From: Roseomonas gilardii
GTDB lineage: Bacteria > Pseudomonadota > Alphaproteobacteria > Acetobacterales > Acetobacteraceae
Reading direction: 5' to 3'
DNA length: 64,000 nucleotides
NCBI RefSeq assembly: GCF_001941945.1
Contig: NZ_CP015584.1
Span: 248,001 to 312,000 of the forward strand
Shown here: piece by piece, positions 50,279 through 59,852 of the stretch
Numbering within the stretch: the stretch's first letter is position 1
Layout of the letters: every line of letters starts with the position of its first letter
Translations under genes and position numbers: made by a program
Notes under the pieces: generated by a model
Databases searched by the model: none
What the model was told of the DNA's origin: nothing
Seen by the model: the letters and a program-made list of their open reading frames with translations, nothing else

Positions 50279-51309
50279 TGGGCGAGCTTCTGGCGGTCCG
50301 CGACCTGGCGGTCGCCTATGGTGGCGGCGCCGTACATGCGGTGGATGGCGCCAGCCTCTCGGTGGCGCAGGGGGCTATGCTGGGCCTCGTCGGCGAGTCC
50401 GGCTGTGGCAAGACCACCCTGGCCCGCGCCCTGATGGGGGTGATGCCGGCCGGGGCGGCGGTAACCCGCGGGGAGATCCTGCTGGACGGCACGGACCTCG
50501 TGGCCCTGCCGGCGACGGAGCGGCGCGCCCGCCTGTGGCGGGAGATCGCCTTCGTGCCACAGACCGCGATGAGCGCCCTGGACCCGGTCTACCGCCTGCG
50601 CGACCAGATGCGGGAGGTGCTGTGCGACCGCGGCGGGCTTTCCCGTGCCGAAGCCGATGCACGGGCGGCCGAGATGTTCCGGGCGGTCGGCCTGCATCCG
50701 CAGCGCCTCGCAGACTATCCGCACCAGTTCAGCGGTGGCATGCGCCAACGCGCCGCCATCGCCCTGGCGCTGGCGCTGAGGCCGAAGCTGGTGATCGCCG
50801 ACGAGCCGGTCACCGCGCTGGACGTGATCGTGCAGCGCCAGGTCCTCGACACCTTCCGTTCGCTGAGCACGGAGCTGGGGCTTTCCGCCATCATCGTGAC
50901 CCACGATATCAGCGTGGTCGCCTATCTCTGCGAGCAGGTCGCGGTGATGTATGCCGGGCGCGTGGTGGAGCATGGCCCCACCGGGACGGTCCTGGAACGA
51001 CCGGCGCATCCCTACACGATGGGACTCATGAACGCCTTTCCGGACCTGGAGAGCGAGGAAGCCGTCCTCGCCTCCATCGAAGGTGCGCCACCACCGCTCT
51101 CCAGCCCGCCACCGGGTTGCCGCTTCGCCCCGCGCTGTCCCTTCGCGATGCCGGTCTGCAAGACGACCAGCCCCGAACCCGTCACCCTGGATGACGCACC
51201 CTCCGGCCTCCATTGGGCAGCCTGCCATCGCGTGGAACAGGCATCCGCGCTGCGCCAACTGGCGCGGGTGGCAACGACCTGGCAGGGTGTCGCGGAGCCA
51301 CGTGCATGA
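50278..51309 (+). CDS. Oligopeptide-type ABC ATPase, DppD-like
   Basis: 343-residue ATPase: Walker A GESGCGKTT, signature FSGGMRQRAAIALAL, Walker B LVIADEPVTALD, switch VTHD. The C-terminal oligo_HPY segment has the cysteine group CRFAPRCPFAMPVC that can bind an FeS cluster in this family. ATG overlaps the DppC stop in TGATG. A longer frame upstream is a shadow of DppC. Confidence 0.92.
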   Translation: MGELLAVRDLAVAYGGGAVHAVDGASLSVAQGAMLGLVGESGCGKTTLARALMGVMPAGAAVTRGEILLDGTDLVALPATERRARLWREIAFVPQTAMSALDPVYRLRDQMREVLCDRGGLSRAEADARAAEMFRAVGLHPQRLADYPHQFSGGMRQRAAIALALALRPKLVIADEPVTALDVIVQRQVLDTFRSLSTELGLSAIIVTHDISVVAYLCEQVAVMYAGRVVEHGPTGTVLERPAHPYTMGLMNAFPDLESEEAVLASIEGAPPPLSSPPPGCRFAPRCPFAMPVCKTTSPEPVTLDDAPSGLHWAACHRVEQASALRQLARVATTWQGVAEPRA

Positions 51310-52322
51310 ATGCCTCGCCGCTCGCGGATTCCTCCGTCCATCGAAAGCCGATCGTCGAGGCCTGGGGACTGTCGAAGCATTATCCCACCTCGCGCAGCCT
51401 GCGGCAGGCGCTGCGGGGCCAGAGGCCCATGCTGCGTGCGGTGGATGGCGTGGACCTGACCCTGCGCCCCGGCGAGAGTGTCGGCCTGGTCGGTGAGTCG
51501 GGGAGCGGCAAGACGACGATCGGCCGCCTGCTGCTGAAGCTGACGGAACCGAGCGCCGGGCAGCTTGCCTTCGAGGGTCAGGACCTCGCCCGCCTCGATC
51601 GCCGGGGCATGCGGCTGTTCCGCCAGCGGGCCCAGCTTGTCTTCCAGAACCCCTTCGATGCGCTGAACCCGCGCTTCAGCATCGGCCGCACCATCGCGGA
51701 GCCCCTGCTGAACACCGGCGTGCCGAAGGCCGAGCATGCCGCGCGCGTGGCCGAGAGCCTGCGCACCGTGCATCTGGGAGACCCCGCGCGCCTGCTCGAC
51801 CGCATGCCGCACCAGCTTTCGGGCGGACAGCTCCAGCGCGTCGTGCTGGCGCGCGCACTGGTGCTCCATCCGCGTTTCCTGGTGGCGGATGAACCGGTCT
51901 CGATGCTCGACGTCTCGGTGCGTGCCGGAATTCTCAACCTGCTGCGCGAGCTGCGGGACCGGCTGGGCCTCACCACCCTTGCCATCTCGCACGATCTCAC
52001 CCTGGTGCGGTATGTCTGCGAGCGGACCCTGGTGATGTATCTCGGCAAGGTGGTGGAGGATGGACCGACGGCACGGGTGATCGCCAGCCCGGCGCATCCC
52101 TATACCACCGCGCTGATCCGCGCGGTGCCGCGGCCGCAGGTGGCGCAGCCGCGGGATGCCCTGCCGCTGCATGGCACGCTCGGCGATGCGGTGGAGCCCG
52201 GCGGCGGATGCCGGTTGCGCCATCGCTGCCCACACGCCTTCGCGCGCTGCGCCGCCGAGGAACCTCCCCTCACCGAGATCGCGCCGGGCCACCGCGCCGC
52301 GTGCCATCTGCATGCGGCGTGA
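51306..52322 (+). CDS. Oligopeptide-type ABC ATPase, DppF-like
   Basis: 338-residue ATPase: Walker [10 protein letters not shown], signature [15 protein letters not shown], Walker [13 protein letters not shown], switch ISHD, and C-terminal [14 protein letters not shown]. The ATG overlaps the DppD stop by 4 bp. Pairs with DppD to drive the importer. Confidence 0.92.
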   Translation: MNASPLADSSVHRKPIVEAWGLSKHYPTSRSLRQALRGQRPMLRAVDGVDLTLRPGESVGLVGESGSGKTTIGRLLLKLTEPSAGQLAFEGQDLARLDRRGMRLFRQRAQLVFQNPFDALNPRFSIGRTIAEPLLNTGVPKAEHAARVAESLRTVHLGDPARLLDRMPHQLSGGQLQRVVLARALVLHPRFLVADEPVSMLDVSVRAGILNLLRELRDRLGLTTLAISHDLTLVRYVCERTLVMYLGKVVEDGPTARVIASPAHPYTTALIRAVPRPQVAQPRDALPLHGTLGDAVEPGGGCRLRHRCPHAFARCAAEEPPLTEIAPGHRAACHLHAA

Positions 52323-52350
52323 CAACGAGGTGGATCGGGAGGGCACCGTC

Positions 52351-53115
52351 ATGGACTACACGATCGCGGCCGTGGACCGCGCGCTGGCGCTGCTGGAACT
52401 GGTGGCGGAGCATCCTGGCATCGGCATCAGCGATCTCGCGCGGCTGAGCGGGGACACGAAGACGATGGTGTTCCGCATGGCGACGACGCTGGAGGGCCGC
52501 GGCTACCTGCACAAGGACAGCGAGACGCGCGGCTATACGCTGGGTCACAAGCCGCTGCTGCTGAGCGAGAAGATGCAGCACCAGATGCCTCTGCTGCGGG
52601 TCGCGAATCCCGTGCTGGACGATCTCGTGGCCCGGACGCGGGAGAATGTTTCGCTGTTCGTGCGCGAAGGGCAGCAGTCCGTCTGCGTGGGCATCCGGCA
52701 GTCGCCCCAGCCGATCCGCCTGTATGCCGAGCTCGGCCGCCAGGGGCCGTTGCATGTGGGTGGCGCTCCGAAGCTCCTCCTCGCCCATGCGCCGGCGGAG
52801 ATCCAGGATGCCGTGGCCGCCGCGCCGCTCGACCGCTTCACGCCGGAGACCATCACCGACCCGCAGCGGCTTCGCGAGCGCCTCGGCCGCATCCGCGCCC
52901 AGGGCTACAATGTGAGCCATGGGGACCAGGATGCCGGCGCCTTCTCGGTCGCCGCGCCGGTCCGGGACCATGCCGGCAAGGTCATCGCCGCCATCTCGGT
53001 CGCTGGGCCGCAGTCGCGCCTGAACGAGGACCTGGAACGTCTCTATGTCCGGATCGTCCTGGACGCGGCGGGCGATGTCTCGGCGCGCCTGGGCTGGCGG
53101 GACGCGGCGGCGTGA
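52351..53115 (+). CDS. IclR-family transcriptional regulator
   Basis: 254-residue regulator. N-terminal winged HTH: AAVDRALALLELVAEHPGIG, ISDLARLSGDTKTMVFRMAT, RGYLHKD; C-terminal GAF-like effector domain: GQQSVCVGIRQSPQPIRLYA, QGYNVSHGDQDAGAFSVAAP. The start at 52351 has GGGAGGG upstream; the open frame before it overlaps DppF. It lies within the cluster between transporter and enzyme genes, so it probably controls both. Confidence 0.9.
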   Translation: MDYTIAAVDRALALLELVAEHPGIGISDLARLSGDTKTMVFRMATTLEGRGYLHKDSETRGYTLGHKPLLLSEKMQHQMPLLRVANPVLDDLVARTRENVSLFVREGQQSVCVGIRQSPQPIRLYAELGRQGPLHVGGAPKLLLAHAPAEIQDAVAAAPLDRFTPETITDPQRLRERLGRIRAQGYNVSHGDQDAGAFSVAAPVRDHAGKVIAAISVAGPQSRLNEDLERLYVRIVLDAAGDVSARLGWRDAAA

Positions 53116-53197
53116 TTCGGCCCGGCACCCCAACCGTTCCGGCCGGGCATCCGCCGCGCGGGACCACGACCGGCATCTGCCCGATGGAGACCCAGCC

Positions 53198-54970
53198 ATG
53201 AGCGACACCCCATCCAGACTCTGCGATCCGGTCACGCTGGAGATCGTGCGGGGCGCGATCCGCGCGGCGCAGGCGGAGATGGAGGCGCTGATCGAGCGCA
53301 CCGCGATGTCAGCCTTCATCCGGGAGAAGAAGGATTTCTACACCGCCCTCTTCGATGCCGAGGGCGTGATGGCGGTCTGTTCCAACAACCCGATCTTCGG
53401 CGACATCACGAGCCCGGTCTTCCGGGACTTCGCGCCGGACACGATGCGGGACGGCGATCTCTACTGGTACAGCGACTGCTATGGCTCACGCGGCGCGGTC
53501 AGCCATTCCAATGACCAGGTCTTCCTGGCGCCCGTCTTCCTGGACGGGCGCCGCGTGGCCTTCGTCATGGGCTGGGCGCATTTCGCCGATATCGGCGGCA
53601 TGCGCCCCGGATCGATCAGCCCCGATGCGACCGACATCTTCCAGGAAGGCATCATCGTGCCGCCGACGAAGCTGATCGCGGCGGGCGAGACCAATGCCGC
53701 GGCGTTGAACATCTTCTTCCGGAATTCCCGCTATCCGGACAGCGCACGGGGCGACACGCGGGCCATGATGGCGGCGGTGAATCTGGGCGTGGCGCGGATG
53801 CGCGAGATCGCCGGCCGCTTCGGCGCCGATGTGCTGGCCGATGCGCTGGCCCAGCTCCTCGACCGGACGCGGGAACTGGTGCGCGCGAAGCTGCGCGAGA
53901 CCTTTCCGGTCGGCACCCACCGCTTTACCGACCGCATCGACGGCGATGGGCACGGTTCCGGCACGCTGCGGCTGCGCTTCGCCCTGACGCGGACGGAGGA
54001 GGACCGCTTCATCCTCGATGCCACGGAGACGGACGACCAGTCGCCCGGCCCGGTGAACTTCCTGATGAACCCGGATGTGCCGGGCATGGCGCTGGGACTC
54101 TATTTCCTGGGGGGCGATCCGAACCAGGTGATGAATGCCGGGGCGCCCCGCGCGCTGGACGAGGTCCGGCTGCGCGATGGTTCGCTGCTGCAGCCGCGCT
54201 TCCCGGCGGCGCTCGGCATGCGGGGCCTGACCATGATGCGCATGCTGGCGGCGATGAACGGGCTGATCGCCGTGGCCGGGGGCAATGCTCCCGCCGCCCA
54301 TGCCGCCTATGTGGTGATGCTGCTGCGCGGGATGGCGGGGGGGAAGCACTTCCTGATGAGCGATGGGATCGGTGTCGGCTATGGCGCACGCAGCTTCGCC
54401 GATGGCAATGACGCGGTCTATTTCGTGGCGCAGGAGAATTATCCGGTCGAGTTCCTGGAGGGCGAGTACCCGGTGCGTCTGCGCGAGTACGGTCTGAACC
54501 GCGACAGCGGCGGGCCGGGGCGGTGGCGCGGCGGCTGCGGCATCGTCCGCGAATACGAGATCCTGGCCGAGGAGGCGATGCTGGCCATCCGCATCGACGG
54601 GGTGGAGAACCCTCCCTGGGGTGCCGAGGGCGGCATGTCCGGCGGGCCCGGCCGCGTCGTGGTTAATCCCGGCACGCCGCGGGAGCGGGTCCTGCGCCCG
54701 CTCTCCGATGGCAACCGCGTCGTGAAAGGGGAGGTCCTGCGCATCGAGACGGGCGGGGGCGGCGGGCGCGGCCATCCCTTCGACCGGCCGCCCGAACTGG
54801 TCCTGGCCGACGTGCTGGGCGGCATGGTGAGCGAGGCCGCCGCGGAGCGCGACTATGGGGTCATGGTGCGGGATGGCGTGCCCGACCTGCTCGCCACCGC
54901 CGAGCGCCGCGCGCAACGGCCTGCTGGCGCCGCCTTCCACCGGGGGAGCTATGCAAATGTCCTCGACTGA
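53198..54970 (+). CDS. hyuB: Hydantoinase B/oxoprolinase family subunit
   Basis: 590-residue HyuB-family subunit of ATP-dependent hydantoinase/oxoprolinase-type enzymes. Characteristic pieces: DPVTLEIVRGAIRAAQAEME, FIREKKDFYTALFDAEG, GDLYWYSDCYGSRGAVSHSN, FAHIG-like FADIGGMRPG, and C-terminal RDSGGPGRWRGGCGIVREYE. It acts with HyuA to open a cyclic amide with ATP hydrolysis. The start at 53198 (MSDTPSRL) has GGAGA upstream. Overlaps hyuA by 14 bp. Confidence 0.9.
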   Translation: MSDTPSRLCDPVTLEIVRGAIRAAQAEMEALIERTAMSAFIREKKDFYTALFDAEGVMAVCSNNPIFGDITSPVFRDFAPDTMRDGDLYWYSDCYGSRGAVSHSNDQVFLAPVFLDGRRVAFVMGWAHFADIGGMRPGSISPDATDIFQEGIIVPPTKLIAAGETNAAALNIFFRNSRYPDSARGDTRAMMAAVNLGVARMREIAGRFGADVLADALAQLLDRTRELVRAKLRETFPVGTHRFTDRIDGDGHGSGTLRLRFALTRTEEDRFILDATETDDQSPGPVNFLMNPDVPGMALGLYFLGGDPNQVMNAGAPRALDEVRLRDGSLLQPRFPAALGMRGLTMMRMLAAMNGLIAVAGGNAPAAHAAYVVMLLRGMAGGKHFLMSDGIGVGYGARSFADGNDAVYFVAQENYPVEFLEGEYPVRLREYGLNRDSGGPGRWRGGCGIVREYEILAEEAMLAIRIDGVENPPWGAEGGMSGGPGRVVVNPGTPRERVLRPLSDGNRVVKGEVLRIETGGGGGRGHPFDRPPELVLADVLGGMVSEAAAERDYGVMVRDGVPDLLATAERRAQRPAGAAFHRGSYANVLD

Positions 54971-57008
54971 CGCCTCGCCGCGTTCCCTTTCCGTCGCGGT
55001 GGACATTGGGGGCACCTTCACTGACATCACCATCCAGGACGGCGCGACCGGGCGCGCCTGGACCGCCAAGACACCCTCCACACCCCATGATCCATCGGAG
55101 GCCTTCCTCGGCGGCGTCCGCCTGGCACTGGAACTGGCCGGGGGCGATGCTGCCGCGGTCGGCCGCGTGCTGCATGGCACCACGGTTGCCACCAACCTCA
55201 TCCTGGAGGGCAAGGGGGCGAGCACCGCGCTCGTCACCACCAGGGGGTTCCGCCACGTCCTGGATATCGGCCGGCAGGACATCCCGCGCCCCGTCAACCT
55301 CCATGCCTGGGTGAAGCCGCGCCGCCCCGTACCGCCATCCCGCGTCTTCGAGGTGTCGGCGCGCATCGCGGCGGATGGCGCGGTGCTGCTTCCCCTGGAC
55401 GAGGACTCGGTCCGGCGCGCGGCCGAGGCCTGCCGGGCGGCTGGCGTCAACGCGGTGGCGGTCTGCCTGCTGCACGCCTTCACCAAGCCGGAGCATGAAC
55501 GCCGCGTGGTGGAGATCCTGCGCGGGGCGCTGCCCGGCGTGGCCGTCACCGCCTCCTCCGACGTGCTGCCGGTGGTGCGGGAGTATGAACGCTCGCTGGC
55601 CACTATCCTGAACGCCCAGGTCATGCCCGCCATCTCCACCTATGTCCGCAGGCTGGAGGAACGTCTGGCGGAGGAGGGAATCGCCGCGCCGCTGCTGCTG
55701 ATGAAGAGCAATGGCGGGGTCGCGGGCGCAGCCTCGATCCGCCGCGCCCCGGCAGTGACCGCGCTGTCCGGTCCGGCCGCGGGGGTGGTCGGGGCACAGG
55801 CGGTGGCCGCCGCCGCGGGTCTTCCGGACATCATCACCGTCGATATCGGCGGCACCAGCGCGGATATCTGCCTGATGAAGGATGGCACCGTCGGACTGAC
55901 CCAGAACGGCAAGGTCGGCGAATGGCCGCTGCCTCTGCCGATGGTGGACATGGTCACCATCGGTGCCGGAGGAGGCTCCCTGGCACGCGTGGCCGAAGGT
56001 GCCCTCGCCGTGGGGCCGGAGAGTGCCGGCGCGCAACCCGGCCCGGCCTGCTACGGACGAGGGGGCGGCCTGGCCACGGTCACGGATGCGCATGTCGTGC
56101 TGGGCCATCTGCCGCCGAGCCTGCTGGGTGGCCGCATGCGCCTCGACGTGGCGGCGGCGACGGCGGCGGTGCAGCGGCATGTCGCGGAGCCACTGGGCAT
56201 CGACCTGCACGCGGCGGCGCGCGGCATCCTCGCCATCGCGGATTCCAACATGGTCGGTGCGGTGCGCGTGGTCTCCGTGGAACGCGGGCATGATCCGCGC
56301 GACTTCACTCTGGTCCCCTTCGGCGGCGCCGGGCCATTGCATGGCTGTGCGCTCGCCGATCTCCTGGGTATCCGCACCGTGCTGGTGCCGCCCTCACCCG
56401 GCGTGCTCTGCGCCCAGGGCCTGCTCGCTGCCGATCTGCGCGCGGAGTTCAGCCGCAGCCTGCGCGGCGGCGAGGATGTGGCCTCGGTGGAGGAAGGCTT
56501 CGCAGCGCTGGAGGCCCAGTCGGCCGCCTGGTTTGACGAGGAGGAGGTGCCGCCGGAGCGGCGGGAAACCAGCCGCGTGGCACTGATGCGCTATGCCGGC
56601 CAGGGGGGCGAACTTGCCGTGCCCTGGCCCAGCGGACGGGAGGCCGCCGCCGAGGGTTTCGCCGGGCGGCACCGCGCCCTCTACGGCTTCGACCTTCCCG
56701 GGGCCGTGGTCGAGCTGGTGACTCTTCGCGTCGAGGCGGCGGGACGGCTGGGAGGCGGCATCACGGCGCCGCTACCGCCGGGCCGGGGAGCGGAATCCTA
56801 TGGCCGGCACAACGTGCATTTCGCCGGCGGCACGAGGGAGGCTGCGCTTTACGATCGCTCGGCCCTGGGCGCCGGGGACCGCTTCGCCGGGCCGGCCATC
56901 GTCACCCAGCTCGACGCCACCACGCTGGTGCCGCCGGGCTGGCAGGGGCGGATGGATGCCTGCGGCGCCCTAATCCTGGAGCGCGACCGGGAGGGGGACA
57001 CGCCGTGA
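54957..57008 (+). CDS. hyuA: Hydantoinase A/oxoprolinase family subunit
   Basis: 683-residue HyuA-family ATPase subunit. The actin-like fold starts VAVDIGGTFTDITIQDG (first phosphate loop); later VLHGTTVATNLILEGKG, SNGGVAGAASIRRAPAVTAL, ITVDIGGTSADI (second phosphate loop) and PFGGAGPLHGCALADLLGI. ATG 54957 is favoured over 54951 because GGGGAG is then about 8 bases away. Forms the complex with HyuB; substrate possibly a hydantoin, 5-oxoproline-like or other lactam. Confidence 0.9.
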   Translation: MSSTDASPRSLSVAVDIGGTFTDITIQDGATGRAWTAKTPSTPHDPSEAFLGGVRLALELAGGDAAAVGRVLHGTTVATNLILEGKGASTALVTTRGFRHVLDIGRQDIPRPVNLHAWVKPRRPVPPSRVFEVSARIAADGAVLLPLDEDSVRRAAEACRAAGVNAVAVCLLHAFTKPEHERRVVEILRGALPGVAVTASSDVLPVVREYERSLATILNAQVMPAISTYVRRLEERLAEEGIAAPLLLMKSNGGVAGAASIRRAPAVTALSGPAAGVVGAQAVAAAAGLPDIITVDIGGTSADICLMKDGTVGLTQNGKVGEWPLPLPMVDMVTIGAGGGSLARVAEGALAVGPESAGAQPGPACYGRGGGLATVTDAHVVLGHLPPSLLGGRMRLDVAAATAAVQRHVAEPLGIDLHAAARGILAIADSNMVGAVRVVSVERGHDPRDFTLVPFGGAGPLHGCALADLLGIRTVLVPPSPGVLCAQGLLAADLRAEFSRSLRGGEDVASVEEGFAALEAQSAAWFDEEEVPPERRETSRVALMRYAGQGGELAVPWPSGREAAAEGFAGRHRALYGFDLPGAVVELVTLRVEAAGRLGGGITAPLPPGRGAESYGRHNVHFAGGTREAALYDRSALGAGDRFAGPAIVTQLDATTLVPPGWQGRMDACGALILERDREGDTP

Positions 57009-58429
57009 GCCGCGAGGACGCCCTCGCCGCGGCCCGCGACCTGCTGGAGGACGGCCGCTATCTCGACACGCTGGCCCGCCGCGTGGCGCTCCGCACGGCC
57101 AGCCAGGACCCGGAGAGTGGTCCGCATCTGCATGCCTATCTGGCGGGGGAGATGCTGCCCGACCTTCAGGCGCAGGGCTTCGAGGGAAGCATCTTCGCCA
57201 ATCCGACCGGCCAGGGCGGACCCTTCCTGATTGCCAGACGCATCGAGGACTCGTCCCTGCCGACGCTGCTGACCTATGGCCATGGCGACACCGTCCTGGG
57301 CATGGAAGGGCGCTGGGAAGAGGGCCTTTCCCCCTGGGTGCTGACCCGGCGTGGCGAGCGCCTCTATGGCCGAGGCGTGGTGGACAACAAGGGCCAGCAC
57401 ACCGCCAACCTGATGGCGATGGAGGCGGTGCGGCAAGTCCGGGGCGGACGCCTCGGCTACAATGTCACGCTGCTGCTGGAGACCAGCGAGGAGGTGGGTT
57501 CCCCGGGCATCGAGGAGATCTGCCGGGAACGGCGCGAGCTTCTGGCCGCCGACGTACTGATCGCCTCGGATGGGCCGCGCCTCGTGCCCGAGGTGCCGAC
57601 CCTCACCCTCGGCACACGGGGCGCCATCAACTTCGATCTTCGCGTGACCTATCGCGAGGGCGGGCATCATTCCGGCAACTGGGGCGGATTGCTCGCCAAT
57701 CCCGGCATACGGCTGGCCCATGCCATCGCCAGCCTGGTCGGGCCGGAAGGGCAGGTGCTGCTGCGCGACCTCGTGCCGGAACGCATTCCCGACAACATCC
57801 GCCGCGCCCTGGCCGAATGCCGCGTCGATGGCGGCGCGGATGGGCCGGCGATCGATCCCTGGTGGGGCGAGCCCGGCCTGTCCGCCGCCGAGAAGGTCTT
57901 CGGCTGGAACACCTTCGAGGTCCTGGCCTTCCGGACAGGCAATCCGGAGGTCCCCGTGAATGCCGTGCCGCCCGAGGCCTTCGCGGCCTGCCAGATCCGC
58001 TACACGGTGGATCGCGAGGTCGAGACTTTCCTGCCCGCCATCCGCCGTCACCTCGACGCGAAGGGTTTTTCCGACGTCACCATCCACGCCGTGAAGAGCG
58101 GCGCCGAATGGCGTGCCACGCGCATGGACCCGGACGGCCCATGGCCGAGGCTGGTCGCGGAATCCATCCGCCGCTCCACGGGGCGGGCCCCCATGATCGT
58201 GCCCAATGCCGGCGGTTCCCTGCCGAATGACAGCTTCGCCGTCACGCTGGGCCTGCCCACCATCTACATCCCGCATTCCTATAGCGGCTGCTCGCAGCAC
58301 GCCCCGAACGAGCACGCGCTGCTGCCCCTGGTGCGGGAAGGGCTGGAGATCGCCGCCGGGGTCTTCTGGGATCTGGGGGAGACATCCTGGCCCAGCCGTC
58401 AGGACACGCCCCGTCAGGACACCCCATGA
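57005..58429 (+). CDS. M20 family metallopeptidase
   Basis: 474-residue zinc peptidase/deacylase. Ligands: LTYGHGDTVLG (His, Asp), YGRGVVDNKGQHTANL (bridging Asp), LLETSEEVGSPG (Glu-Glu) and CSQHAPNEHALL (His). GTG start overlaps the hyuA stop region. The C-terminus is a tandem RQDTPRQDTP from a small DNA duplication. It probably hydrolyses the open-chain amide produced by HyuAB, as carbamoylases of this fold do in hydantoin pathways. Confidence 0.88.
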   Translation: MSREDALAAARDLLEDGRYLDTLARRVALRTASQDPESGPHLHAYLAGEMLPDLQAQGFEGSIFANPTGQGGPFLIARRIEDSSLPTLLTYGHGDTVLGMEGRWEEGLSPWVLTRRGERLYGRGVVDNKGQHTANLMAMEAVRQVRGGRLGYNVTLLLETSEEVGSPGIEEICRERRELLAADVLIASDGPRLVPEVPTLTLGTRGAINFDLRVTYREGGHHSGNWGGLLANPGIRLAHAIASLVGPEGQVLLRDLVPERIPDNIRRALAECRVDGGADGPAIDPWWGEPGLSAAEKVFGWNTFEVLAFRTGNPEVPVNAVPPEAFAACQIRYTVDREVETFLPAIRRHLDAKGFSDVTIHAVKSGAEWRATRMDPDGPWPRLVAESIRRSTGRAPMIVPNAGGSLPNDSFAVTLGLPTIYIPHSYSGCSQHAPNEHALLPLVREGLEIAAGVFWDLGETSWPSRQDTPRQDTP

Positions 58430-59802
58430 GCCCCTTCGTCTCCCGCCGCCGGATGCATCTGGGGGCCTTCTTCTTCACACCTGGCAGCCATGCCGCGGGC
58501 TGGCGCCACCCGGAGGCCGTGCCGGAGACGGACATGTCCTTCGCCCATTATGTCCGCATGGCACAGACCGCCGAGCGGGGCCTGCTCGACTGCCTCTTCT
58601 TCCAGGACACCGCAGCGGTGAACGGCAGCGCCGCGTTGCATGGCGGCTCCCCCTGGCGTCCCGCATCCGGGCGGCAGGTCTTTCCGGAGCCCGCCACGCT
58701 GATCGCCGCCCTGGCGCCGGTCACGGAGCAGATCGGGCTGGTGGCGACGGCCACCACCACCTATGGCGATCCCTATACCATCGCACGGCGCTTCGGCACG
58801 GTGGACCATCTGAGCGGCGGGCGTGCCGGATGGAACCTCGTGACCTCGCAGATCGAGGACGAGGCGCTGAACTTCGGCTTCGAACGCCATCCGGATCATG
58901 CCGAACGCTACCGCCGCGCCGAGGAGTTCTTCGATGTCACCGCCGGGCTCTGGGACAGTTTCGACGAGGGCGCCTTTCCGCGCGACAAGACCAGCGGTGT
59001 CTTCCTGGACCCAAACAAGGCCCATATCCTCGATCACCGGGGGGAGCATTTCAGGGTTCGTGGCCCGCTGAACCTGCCGCGCTGTCCGCAGGGGAGGCCG
59101 GTGATCGCTCAGGCCGGCTCCTCGGAGGCCGGCATGCGCCTCGCCTCCCGCATCGCCGATCTGATCTTCACCGCGCAGAGCGTCCTGCCCGAGGGGCAGG
59201 CTTTCTACCGCGGCATCCGCGCGCAGGCGGCCGCCCATGGCCGTGACCCGGACCATGTGCGGATCATGCCGGGCCTGCTCGTCATCCCTGGCGAGAGCGA
59301 TGCCGAGGCCGAGGCACGTTATGACAGCCTGACCGGGCTGATGGACGATGCCGCCGCCCTGCCCCTCCTGGCGCGGCTCTGCGGCGACCTCGACATTCGC
59401 GACCATCCGCTCGACGGGCCCTTGCCGGACCTTCCTCCCAGCAATGCCGCCCGGGCGCGGCAGGCGCATATCGTGGACAAGGCGAGGCGGGAAGGCCTGA
59501 GCATCCGGCAGGTCATCCGCTACATGGCCACCTCGCTCGGTCACAACATGGTGGTGGGCTCGCCAGCGCGGATTGCCGATGTGATGCAGGAATGGTTCGA
59601 GAATGGGGCCTGCGACGGCTTCACCCTGCTCTTTCCGTATTATCCGCGCCCGCTGGAGGACTTCGTCTCGCTGGTGGTGCCGGAGCTGCAGCGGCGCGGC
59701 CTGTTCCGCACGGCCTATGAGGGCCCCACGCTGCGGGAGAAGCTGGGGATCCCCGCACCGCCGAGCCGATATGCGGCGCGGCCACCGGCAGGCCCGGCCT
59801 GA
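58426..59802 (+). CDS. NtaA/SnaA/DszA-family FMN-dependent monooxygenase
   Basis: 458-residue bacterial-luciferase-like monooxygenase of the nitrilotriacetate/pristinamycin/dibenzothiophene-sulfone group. Motifs: HLGAFFFTPGSHAAGWRHPE, LDCLFFQDTAAV, GLVATATTTYGDPYTIARRF, GRAGWNLVTSQIEDEALNFG, QAGSSEAGMRLASRIADLIF. It uses reduced FMN from a separate reductase, not found in the window. ATG overlaps the M20 stop by 4 bp. Confidence 0.9.
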   Translation: MSPFVSRRRMHLGAFFFTPGSHAAGWRHPEAVPETDMSFAHYVRMAQTAERGLLDCLFFQDTAAVNGSAALHGGSPWRPASGRQVFPEPATLIAALAPVTEQIGLVATATTTYGDPYTIARRFGTVDHLSGGRAGWNLVTSQIEDEALNFGFERHPDHAERYRRAEEFFDVTAGLWDSFDEGAFPRDKTSGVFLDPNKAHILDHRGEHFRVRGPLNLPRCPQGRPVIAQAGSSEAGMRLASRIADLIFTAQSVLPEGQAFYRGIRAQAAAHGRDPDHVRIMPGLLVIPGESDAEAEARYDSLTGLMDDAAALPLLARLCGDLDIRDHPLDGPLPDLPPSNAARARQAHIVDKARREGLSIRQVIRYMATSLGHNMVVGSPARIADVMQEWFENGACDGFTLLFPYYPRPLEDFVSLVVPELQRRGLFRTAYEGPTLREKLGIPAPPSRYAARPPAGPA

Positions 59803-59852
59803 CAGATCCCGATCTCGGTCGGCGCAACCACGGACAGGGTGCAGCACTCGCC